Shown here: positions 1 to 4,831 of the stretch, piece by piece
Layout of the letters: each line of letters begins with the position of its first letter
How positions within the stretch are numbered: position 1 is the first letter of the stretch
Notes under the pieces: model-generated
Seen by the model: the letters and a program-made list of their open reading frames with translations, nothing else
Database searches by the model: none
What the model was told of the DNA's origin: nothing
Made by a program: the position numbers and the translations under genes
DNA from: Streptosporangiaceae bacterium
Lineage (GTDB): Bacteria > Actinomycetota > Actinomycetes > Streptosporangiales > Streptosporangiaceae
Reading direction: 5' to 3'
DNA: 5,562 bases
Assembly (NCBI GenBank): GCA_030043395.1
Contig: JASHXW010000089.1
Location: 1-5,562, forward strand

Positions 1-993
1 GAGGGCGGCGCAGTCACCGGGGGGCAAGCATCGGGGTCTACCAGCGGCGGCAGGCTCACCGTTACCGCCGTGCTGCACAACAGGCGCATCGTGAGCGGCT
101 GCGGGATCGTCCTGCTCATGGGCGTGTTCTGCTTCATCGGGCCGTTGCTGTACCACACGAACCAGAGCACGGTGAACCTAGCCATCATCAACGAGCCACC
201 GAGCGCAGGCCACCCGCTCGGCACGGACGAGTATGGCATCGACGTCCTCGGCCGCCTGATGACCGGTGGCCAGTCGTCGCTGGAGCTTGGCTTCGCCGTG
301 GGCATCGCGAGCACGGTTCTCGGTGTCCTTTACGGCGCGCTCTCTGGCGTGGTCGGCGGGCTGGGCGACGGGATCCTGATGCGCGTACTTGACACGCTGC
401 TGGCGGTGCCGACGTTCATCTTGCTGATCATCGTGGCGAGCATGTTCTCCCTGAACCTCACCATCATCATCGTGATCCTGACCGTGCTGTCCTGGCCGGG
501 AACGGCCAGGCTGGTCCGCGGCCAGGTGCTGGCCCTGCGCGACAGGGAGTTTGCCCAGGCGGCCAAGGGGATGGGAGCGACCAGGTGGGGGATCTTGTTC
601 CGCCACATGATCCCGAACACCCTCGGCATCTGCATCGTCACGGCCACGTTCGGCATCGCCGACTCCATCTACGCCCTCTCGGCGCTGAGCTTCCTCGGCA
701 TCGGTCCCCCGCCGCCCTTCACCGACTGGGGCACCATGCTGACCAATGGCGTCGACAACATGTTCAACGGCTACTGGTGGCAGGTCTATCCGCCGATGGT
801 CGCGCTGGTCCTGGTCGTCCTGGCCTTCCGCCAGATCGGCGACGCCCTGAACGACATCGTCAGCGGCGGCCAGACTGGCCGGATCTTCGCCCGCAAGGCG
901 CGGCGCTTCGGCTGGGTTCCGCTGTCCACCCGGTACGACTGGGTCGGCCCCGGCACAGAGCCCGCGCCGGGCAAGCCCAAAGAGACGTCTTAG
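1..993 (+). CDS. ABC transporter permease, DppC/OppC type (5' partial)
   Basis: Inner-membrane permease subunit of a peptide/nickel/oligopeptide-class ABC importer. It would pair with a DppB-like permease, ATPases and a binding lipoprotein. The frame is open from base 1. The first possible start inside the window is GTG at 70, which has no good ribosome site and would give 307 aa, so the real start is probably to the left. Numbering from GTG 70: a first membrane segment at about 7-28, then the family signature HPLGTDEYGIDVLGRL at 48-63. Hydrophobic segments follow at about 71-93, 110-142 (probably two), 185-212 and 240-256. The cytoplasmic EAA loop that docks the ATPase lies at about 160-183, with EFAQAAKGMGA and then FRHMIPN. 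The C-terminal tail of about 45 residues is polar and Pro/Gly-rich. No ATPase gene follows, because the next gene converges on it. Family assignment is firm; the transported substrate cannot be told. Confidence 0.93.
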   Translation, partial: EGGAVTGGQASGSTSGGRLTVTAVLHNRRIVSGCGIVLLMGVFCFIGPLLYHTNQSTVNLAIINEPPSAGHPLGTDEYGIDVLGRLMTGGQSSLELGFAVGIASTVLGVLYGALSGVVGGLGDGILMRVLDTLLAVPTFILLIIVASMFSLNLTIIIVILTVLSWPGTARLVRGQVLALRDREFAQAAKGMGATRWGILFRHMIPNTLGICIVTATFGIADSIYALSALSFLGIGPPPPFTDWGTMLTNGVDNMFNGYWWQVYPPMVALVLVVLAFRQIGDALNDIVSGGQTGRIFARKARRFGWVPLSTRYDWVGPGTEPAPGKPKETS

Positions 994-1022
994 GGGCAGC
1001 CGACCTCGACGGCCGTTGCAGG
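994..1022. other. Convergent gap between permease and lipoprotein genes
   Basis: Only 29 bases separate the two stop codons. The gap holds the 8-bp palindrome ACGGCCGT but no stem-loop with a T-tract, so no intrinsic terminator is evident. Transcripts from both sides may overlap or end through Rho. Confidence 0.5.
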
Positions 1023-2585
1023 TCAGGGCACGGTGTAGGCCACGAGCTGCGGGTCACCGCTCGGCCCGGTCTGCGTATCCGGTCCGCCCGCGGGAACCAG
1101 CACCGTGTTGCCGGCGATGGCAATCGGGGCATTCGCCGACGTGGGCAGGCTCAGGCGGTAGACGACCTTGCCGGTGAACCGGTTCAGCGCGATCAGGACG
1201 CCGTGGTACAGGGTCGTGAACACCAGGTTGTTGGACACCGTGGCCGCTCCGAACGGCATCTGGTTCACCTTCGTGGACCACTCGACCTTGCCAGTGGCCA
1301 GGCTCAGGGCCTCGATCTGCCCGGTGGCCGGACCGGTCGGCGAGCCAAGCACGTCCGTCAGGCTCTTCGCGGTGAATGCCAGGTTGACGACCGCCACGTA
1401 GACGGTGCCGCCCGCCAGCGCCATGTCGGTTTCCACGCCGCCGATGGACCCCGGCAGGATCGTGTAGGGAGCCTTCAGCGTGCTCTTGTGCTCCATGGCC
1501 TGCACCGAGTCGTTGTCATGGCCGTTGTGCTTGCCGACCGGCGTCTTCCAGATCAGCTTGCCCGTCGCGGCGTTCATCTCGTAGACGTAGCCCATCTTGC
1601 CGCCGCCGATCACCACGGGGACGCCGTCGGCCGTGGCAGCGATCGGCGAGAGCTGCATGTCATAGTCCTTGAAGTCGTCGGGCACCGCCTGGTAGTACCA
1701 GCGCAGCTTGCCCGTCGCAGCGTCCAGGTTCACGTCACTGTCGGTGTACAACTGGGCGGACGGTTCCGCGATCGCTGACGCCGCTGACTGGTAGGGGTTG
1801 CCGATTCCGAAGGTCACTGACCCGTCGCTGCCGACCAGCGGCGTCTGCCACGCGCCGCCCGAGCCCGCGCCGACTGCCTTGACTCCCGGGTCCTCGCCAA
1901 GCAGCGTGTTGAACCGCCAGAGCACCTTGCCGGTCGAGGCGCTCAGCGCCATGAGCACGCCGCCGCCCGGCCCGATCCCGTAGGCGCTGGCCAGGTAGAC
2001 CCGCCCGTCGGCCACCTGCGGCTGGATCTCGAACGTGCCCTGGCCCTTGCTGAGCAGGCTCTTGTCGACCCAGGCCGGCTTGCCCGTCGCCGCGCTGAGC
2101 GCGAATGCCGTGGTCGGCGAGATTCCGTACACTCGCCCGTCCGCGACGGCGACACCGTCGGGACCGGGCCCGGACTTCATCGGCTCGTCGAGGCGGTACT
2201 CCCACTTGGGCTTTCCGGTGCTCAGCTTCAGCGCGTACACGTTGGAATCCAGGTCCTGGATGTACACGACGCCGTCAGCCACGATCGGCGCCATTGCCAG
2301 GCCGCCAGTTCCCTCCACGCCGGCTGCCGCCGTCCCGGTGAGGTGGAAGGACCAGGCCTGCCGCAGCTTGCGCACGTTGGCCGCCGAGATTACTGATCCC
2401 GCCGCGTCTCTGGTATTGGCCAGGTCACCATTCGGGTACGCCCACGTTCCCGATGCGTCCGGCTTGACGCCGTGGCGCACGGGCTGGCCGCTGCCCGAGC
2501 AGGCCGCGACCAGGAGGCACCCGGCCGAGAGGCCGATCAAGGCTAGACGGAATCGTCGGCCTGCAGACCGCTGCACCTGACTCAT
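1023..2585 (-). CDS. PQQ-binding-like beta-propeller lipoprotein
   Basis: A 520-aa exported lipoprotein with a quinoprotein-dehydrogenase-like propeller. The ATG at 2585 is chosen because GGAGAGGAG precedes it and a lipoprotein signal peptide follows at once: basic RSAGRRFR, a hydrophobic core, then lipobox VAAC with Cys29 as the lipidated residue. A longer frame to 2711 would bury this signal 42 residues inside. The mature N-terminus has the WAYPNGDLANTRD opening seen in PQQ alcohol dehydrogenases. Seven blade-closing TGK motifs lie at residues 123, 167, 218, 291, 341, 431 and 471, six of them TGKxxW and the last ending in Tyr. By-eye alignment to methanol dehydrogenase keeps Trp243 (here W246), Asn261 (N263), catalytic Asp303 (D307 in KDYD) and Arg331 as Lys330. 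The calcium-ligand Glu177 aligns to Ile204 with no acidic residue nearby, and the active-site disulfide pair is absent, since the mature protein has only Cys29. It could be an altered oxidoreductase or a BamB-like scaffold. The MarR gene lies upstream on the same strand. Confidence 0.9.
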   Translation of the reverse strand: MSQVQRSAGRRFRLALIGLSAGCLLVAACSGSGQPVRHGVKPDASGTWAYPNGDLANTRDAAGSVISAANVRKLRQAWSFHLTGTAAAGVEGTGGLAMAPIVADGVVYIQDLDSNVYALKLSTGKPKWEYRLDEPMKSGPGPDGVAVADGRVYGISPTTAFALSAATGKPAWVDKSLLSKGQGTFEIQPQVADGRVYLASAYGIGPGGGVLMALSASTGKVLWRFNTLLGEDPGVKAVGAGSGGAWQTPLVGSDGSVTFGIGNPYQSAASAIAEPSAQLYTDSDVNLDAATGKLRWYYQAVPDDFKDYDMQLSPIAATADGVPVVIGGGKMGYVYEMNAATGKLIWKTPVGKHNGHDNDSVQAMEHKSTLKAPYTILPGSIGGVETDMALAGGTVYVAVVNLAFTAKSLTDVLGSPTGPATGQIEALSLATGKVEWSTKVNQMPFGAATVSNNLVFTTLYHGVLIALNRFTGKVVYRLSLPTSANAPIAIAGNTVLVPAGGPDTQTGPSGDPQLVAYTVP

Positions 2586-2590
2586 CTCCG

Positions 2591-2600
2591 GCTCCTCTCC
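2591..2600 (-). promoter_or_regulatory. Ribosome binding site fixing the lipoprotein start
   Basis: On the minus strand this reads GGAGAGGAGC, ending six bases before the ATG at 2585. It is the best Shine-Dalgarno match near the gene. It places the start directly ahead of the lipoprotein signal peptide, which rules out the longer in-frame start at 2711. Confidence 0.75.
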
Positions 2601-2663
2601 CGCCGACGAGCGCCGCAGTCCCGCGGCCTGGTGGCCCGTCATGAAGTGATCCTGCAGAAAATT

Positions 2664-2691
2664 GATATCACGATGATAAGCACGTGGTATC
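2664..2691. promoter_or_regulatory. Candidate operator: 28-bp imperfect palindrome over the -10
   Basis: The arms are GATATCACG (2664-2672) and CGTGGTATC (2683-2691), complementary at eight of nine positions and separated by ten bases. The predicted -10 hexamer lies in the spacer, so a bound dimeric repressor would block RNA polymerase. The left arm also contains most of the perfect 8-bp palindrome TGATATCA (2663-2670), which could be a half-site or a separate small site. The adjacent MarR gene makes its product the natural candidate binder, but that is inference from position. Confidence 0.45.
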
Positions 2692-2702
2692 GCTTGAGGC
2701 AA
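2673..2702 (-). promoter_or_regulatory. Candidate SigA/HrdB-type promoter for the lipoprotein gene
   Basis: On the minus strand TTGCCT (2697-2702) is followed after 18 bases by TATCAT (2673-2678). The -35 matches TTGACA at four of six positions and the -10 matches TATAAT at five of six. This is an unusually A/T-rich patch in a G/C-rich window. It sits just past the stop codon of the MarR gene and about 90 bases before the lipoprotein ATG. Assignment is by eye; no transcription start is known. Confidence 0.45.
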
Positions 2703-2713
2703 GCGGCTCAAGC
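2692..2713. repeat. Inverted repeat at the MarR gene end
   Basis: Perfect 7-bp arms GCTTGAG (2692-2698) and CTCAAGC (2707-2713) flank an 8-base loop. It overlaps the MarR stop codon (2708-2710) and the candidate -35 of the next gene. No U-run follows on the minus strand, so it is not a convincing intrinsic terminator. It could be a second protein-binding site or a weak RNA hairpin. Confidence 0.4.
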
Positions 2714-3139
2714 TTCCTGCTGAGGGCCCGCCTCACCGTCGTGCCGCCTGACCAGCTCGTCAAGGACAGTTGCCAGGTCGCGCAGCTGGTCGAGGTGCGC
2801 GGGAGTGAGCTTGCGCACGATCTGATCGCCTGTCCTGGTCAGGCAGACGCGCACGACCCGGCCGTCGTCGGGATCGGGCACGCGTTCCACTAGCCCGGCG
2901 AGCGCGGCGCGGTCAATGAGCTCCACCGTGCTCTGCGGCCGGAGCAGCAGGTAACGAGCGAGGTCGCCGACGGTCGGCGGCCGATCGCCTGGATGCCCCT
3001 CGATCGCGACCAGCAACTGGTGCTGGACGTGCGTCAGGCCCACCGCCCGTGCTTGATCTTCACTCCAGCGCTGAAAGCGCCGCAGGGCTACCCGGAACTC
3101 CAGGAGCCTGGCGAAGTCCTGCGCGCTGAGCGTGGTCAT
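2708..3139 (-). CDS. MarR-family winged-helix transcriptional regulator
   Basis: A 143-aa cytoplasmic dimeric DNA-binding protein, normal length for MarR. The N-terminal helices (about 7-48, with LLEFRVALRRFQRWSEDQA and LTHVQHQLLVAI) are of the dimerisation type. The winged helix-turn-helix spans about 56-101: TVGDLARYLLL, a recognition helix around QSTVELIDRAALAGLV, and the wing DPDDGRVVRV with its typical DP-D-R pattern. The C-terminal helix completes the dimer interface. The only cysteine is Cys99 at the end of the wing, and the N-terminal sensing cysteine of OhrR-type members is absent, so ligand sensing is more likely than thiol sensing. The ATG at 3139 is taken because homology starts there. 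Its ribosome site (AGGAAAG, 3153-3159) is rather far, 13 bases away. The frame is open further upstream, but that part does not look like protein. It probably regulates the downstream lipoprotein gene and perhaps itself. Confidence 0.92.
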   Translation of the reverse strand: MTTLSAQDFARLLEFRVALRRFQRWSEDQARAVGLTHVQHQLLVAIEGHPGDRPPTVGDLARYLLLRPQSTVELIDRAALAGLVERVPDPDDGRVVRVCLTRTGDQIVRKLTPAHLDQLRDLATVLDELVRRHDGEAGPQQEA

Positions 3140-3228
3140 GACAGTGGCAAGACTTTCCTGTGGCCGCCCGCGGCAGCCTGGTCGTGCTGCCCGTAACCGA
3201 TCACAGTACCCATCGCGGCTGCCGCCAG
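3140..3228 (-). other. Spacer between zinc-ribbon and MarR genes
   Basis: These 89 bases carry the MarR ribosome site. They also hold a short G/C hairpin, GCCGC-CC-GCGGC at 3163-3174, whose two-base loop makes it doubtful as an RNA structure. I see no strong -35/-10 pair and no U-tract. A MarR promoter here can be neither shown nor excluded. Confidence 0.4.
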
Positions 3229-3750
3229 TCACCTGCTGCGGTTCCTGGCGGCCAGGATTATCTGGGTCGCCAGGTACCTGCTGATCCCGAGCTTCGCCGC
3301 GATGTCCTCCGGCCGCATTCCCTGCTCGTTGTACAGCAGCGCGAGCCGCTCCTGCGACTTGGTCCACGGCGGCCGTACTGGCTTGCGCTCGGCCGGCCCC
3401 GCCTTCTGAGGTCGCGCGGCACGGCGAGGTGCAGATGCGGCCGGCGACTTCGAGCCTGTGCTTCCTGCCGCTCCAGCGCGGGTCGCGCTGGCTGTGGCGG
3501 ACGCGGGCTCCGCCGGAGGGGCGGTCTTGCCGAAGGTGCCCCGGCGCTGGTCACGGAACTTGCCGCTGGCCATGTCCTCGCGGGTTTGGTCGTCGAGTAT
3601 CAGCAGCTCGTCGGCCGCCTTGTTCATCCCGACCGCCACCATGGTCAGGCCCTTGAAGTTCTTCTCCTGGCACGCCGGCGCGGTGCAGTAGTCGTACTTC
3701 CGCGCTCGCTCCGGATGCAGTTCCGTGCCGCATGTCACGCATCGAGCCAT
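3229..3750 (-). CDS. Zinc-ribbon and helix-turn-helix protein of unknown function
   Basis: A 173-aa protein that I cannot assign to a named family. Counting from the ATG at 3750, Cys4-x2-Cys7 and Cys22-x4-Cys27 form a likely four-cysteine zinc ribbon (RCVTCGTELHPER then YDYCTAPACQ). A compact segment follows to about 70, including GLTMVAVGMNKAADELLILDD. Residues 71-128 are Ala/Pro/Ser/Arg-rich and probably disordered. The C-terminus (about 129-170) is a likely helix-turn-helix: WTKSQERLALLYNEQG, then PEDIAAKLGISRYLATQIILA. This suggests a DNA- or RNA-binding protein with a metal-binding head. GAAAG lies six bases before ATG 3750 but touches ATG 3756, so 3750 is preferred; 3756 would add two residues. 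The gene lies 89 bp upstream of the MarR gene on the same strand, which is compatible with loose co-transcription. Confidence 0.8.
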   Translation of the reverse strand: MARCVTCGTELHPERARKYDYCTAPACQEKNFKGLTMVAVGMNKAADELLILDDQTREDMASGKFRDQRRGTFGKTAPPAEPASATASATRAGAAGSTGSKSPAASAPRRAARPQKAGPAERKPVRPPWTKSQERLALLYNEQGMRPEDIAAKLGISRYLATQIILAARNRSR

Positions 3751-3770
3751 GATCATCTTTCACTGGGCAA

Positions 3771-3794
3771 CTGTGTTACGTTTCGGTAACAAAG
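3771..3794. repeat. 24-bp imperfect palindrome upstream of the zinc-ribbon gene
   Basis: The core arms TGTTAC (3774-3779) and GTAACA (3786-3791) are perfect and separated by six bases. With one mismatch the arms extend to nine bases (CTGTGTTAC and GTAACAAAG). It overlaps the GTT element and the expected transcription start of the ECF-like promoter candidate, a usual place for a repressor operator. It resembles dimeric-regulator sites in general. I cannot say which regulator binds. Confidence 0.45.
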
Positions 3795-3814
3795 CTCTCC
3801 CCTTGCATGTTCCC
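3788..3814 (-). promoter_or_regulatory. Candidate ECF-sigma promoter for the zinc-ribbon gene
   Basis: On the minus strand GGGAAC (3809-3814) is followed after exactly 18 bases by GTT (3788-3790). This resembles the known SigR/SigH-type consensus of actinobacteria (GGAAT or GGAAC, 18 bases, GTT), which drives thiol-stress genes. Transcription would begin near 3780 and leave a short leader of about 30 bases before the ATG at 3750. The motif is short and could occur by chance. Confidence 0.35.
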
Positions 3815-4025
3815 TTCCGGCTACTGCCTGGGGCCGGACGGATCACCTTTGCCTCACCGGCGTGTGAGACGCAGCGTTTACGGGGATCATCGGTGGGTTC
3901 CGGCGACGCCGCCGAGGCCGAGCAGAATCCGCTAGGTATCGTGTGGCTTGCAGGCGTGCCCGAGGCCGTTCTCACGGCGAGGCCGCCTGAGCCTCGAATG
4001 GCGAAGCGCCAATCCGATAAAGCCC

Positions 4026-4031
4026 GGAGAG
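4026..4031 (+). promoter_or_regulatory. Ribosome binding site fixing the GTG start at 4037
   Basis: GGAGAG at 4026-4031 places its GGAG core seven bases before GTG 4037, ideal spacing. The upstream in-frame ATG at 3998 would add 13 residues (beginning MAKRQSDKARR) but has no purine-rich site before it. The first beta strand begins right after the GTG. Confidence 0.75.
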
Positions 4032-4036
4032 ATGAC

Positions 4037-4810
4037 GTGACCGTTCTAGTTGGCTGCAACTCCAACACCTTCGACACCATGCATGCGGCGGGAATCAACG
4101 TCCACGTGTTCCGCGCCTACCGGGATCAGTTCAACTTCATCCCGACCGTCTGGCCGTCCAAGGAGACAGTGCCGGACGCGAAGGTCACGCTGTCCCTCCG
4201 GCCGGTCCCTGACGACCTGCTGTCCGGCCGGCTCGACAGCAAGCTGAAGCCCTTCATCGAGTCGGCTCCCCCGGGCGTGAAGCTGTCGGCGTGGCACGAG
4301 GCGTCGAACTTGCCCGGCTACCGCGGCGTCGACTTCGTCAACGCGCGGAACATGTCGGCAGTGCACGAGTACATGCAGAACCTGTGCCGCGGCTCGAACG
4401 TCAGCTACGGCTCCATCATCTGCGCGGTGCCCAGCCAGACGAAGGCGTGGATGGGGACCAACCTCGACTGGTACGGCCTGGACGTCTACGACTTCAACGA
4501 GGGGCAGTTCCGCAGCTTCCTTGGCGGGATCAACAAGGCCAGGCTGTTCGCCAGGCTCGACGACATGCGCCGGACCTGCCAGGAGCTCTCCGGCCAGGAC
4601 TCGCCGCAGATCGACATCTGCGAGACGAACTGCCCGCGCCCGAGGTACCGGGCTGACTGGTTCTCCATGCTCGCCGAGTGGATGGCCGCCAATGGCGGAG
4701 AGCGCATCTTGCTGTTCTGGAACCCGAACGGCCCGCTCAGCGGCCCGTGGCTGGACAACGACGGGAAGACCATCGACGCGCTGCGCACGATCTCGACGAC
4801 CTACAACTGA
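4037..4810 (+). CDS. Glycoside-hydrolase-like TIM-barrel protein
   Basis: A 257-aa protein starting at GTG. Eight strand-like segments in order suggest a complete (beta/alpha)8 barrel: TVLVGCN (2-8), NVHVFRAY (21-28), KVTLSLRP (49-56), KLSAWHEAS (82-90), SYGSIICAV (123-131), WYGLDVYD (145-152), QIDICETN (191-198) and RILLFWNPN (223-231). Glu88 at the end of strand 4 (WHEA) and Glu196 at the end of strand 7 (ICETN) occupy the acid/base and nucleophile positions of clan A retaining glycosidases such as GH26. This placement is inferred from family architecture, not proven. There is no signal peptide, membrane segment or carbohydrate-binding module, so it may act in the cytoplasm or leave by another route. 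It is short for the family and has six cysteines (7, 117, 129, 181, 195, 199). It converges on the methyltransferase gene with a 21-bp gap. The substrate is unknown. Confidence 0.8.
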   Translation: MTVLVGCNSNTFDTMHAAGINVHVFRAYRDQFNFIPTVWPSKETVPDAKVTLSLRPVPDDLLSGRLDSKLKPFIESAPPGVKLSAWHEASNLPGYRGVDFVNARNMSAVHEYMQNLCRGSNVSYGSIICAVPSQTKAWMGTNLDWYGLDVYDFNEGQFRSFLGGINKARLFARLDDMRRTCQELSGQDSPQIDICETNCPRPRYRADWFSMLAEWMAANGGERILLFWNPNGPLSGPWLDNDGKTIDALRTISTTYN

Positions 4811-4831
4811 GGCCGTCAGCGAGCGCCGGGG
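4811..4831. other. Convergent gap between glycosidase-like and methyltransferase genes
   Basis: Twenty-one bases separate the stop codons. A weak CTGA-N5-TCAG stem overlaps the plus-strand stop. There is no T-run, so no intrinsic terminator is called. Confidence 0.45.

Larger units (their letters stand above)
3751..4036. other. Divergent intergenic region
   Basis: These 286 bases separate the zinc-ribbon gene (leftward) from the glycosidase-like gene (rightward). The left part holds the palindrome and ECF-like promoter. The right part, the leader of the plus-strand gene, holds three copies of CGAGGCCG (3913, 3961 and 3978). It also has two adjacent small hairpins: CGAGGC-N7-GCCTCG at 3978-3996 and TGGCG-AAG-CGCCA at 3999-4011. 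I see no convincing -35/-10 pair for the plus strand and no riboswitch class I recognise. The plus frame happens to be open across the region, but it has no ribosome site and no protein-like content. Confidence 0.5.

Noticed and set aside
585..1778. A 397-codon open frame on the plus strand spanning the permease end and the lipoprotein gene
   Set aside because: It overlaps two genes with clear family signatures, is rich in Arg/His/Gly/Ala without any recognisable motif, and is a typical shadow frame in G/C-rich DNA.
1554..2090. Repeated GCTTGCCCGTCGC-like DNA words (1554, 1704, 2078 and weaker copies)
   Set aside because: They encode the recurring TGK blade motif of the propeller, so they are protein repeats rather than a separate DNA element.
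2586..2711. N-terminal extension of the lipoprotein to a start at 2711
   Set aside because: It would bury the lipoprotein signal peptide inside the protein and run through the promoter and palindrome. The ATG at 2585 has a strong ribosome site.
3163..3174. GCCGC-CC-GCGGC as a terminator after the zinc-ribbon gene
   Set aside because: The loop has two bases, the stem is five pairs, and no U-tract follows on the minus strand.
3140..3367. N-terminal extension of the MarR protein to 3367
   Set aside because: It overlaps the zinc-ribbon gene, has low-complexity content, and MarR homology begins at the ATG at 3139.
3725..4036. Upstream extension of the glycosidase-like protein
   Set aside because: There is no ribosome site at the upstream starts, the sequence is not protein-like, and it overlaps the zinc-ribbon gene start. 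GTG 4037 has an ideal Shine-Dalgarno.
3757..4036. A riboswitch such as the c-di-AMP class found before cell-wall enzyme genes in actinobacteria
   Set aside because: The conserved motifs of that class are not visible. Only short G/C stems are present.
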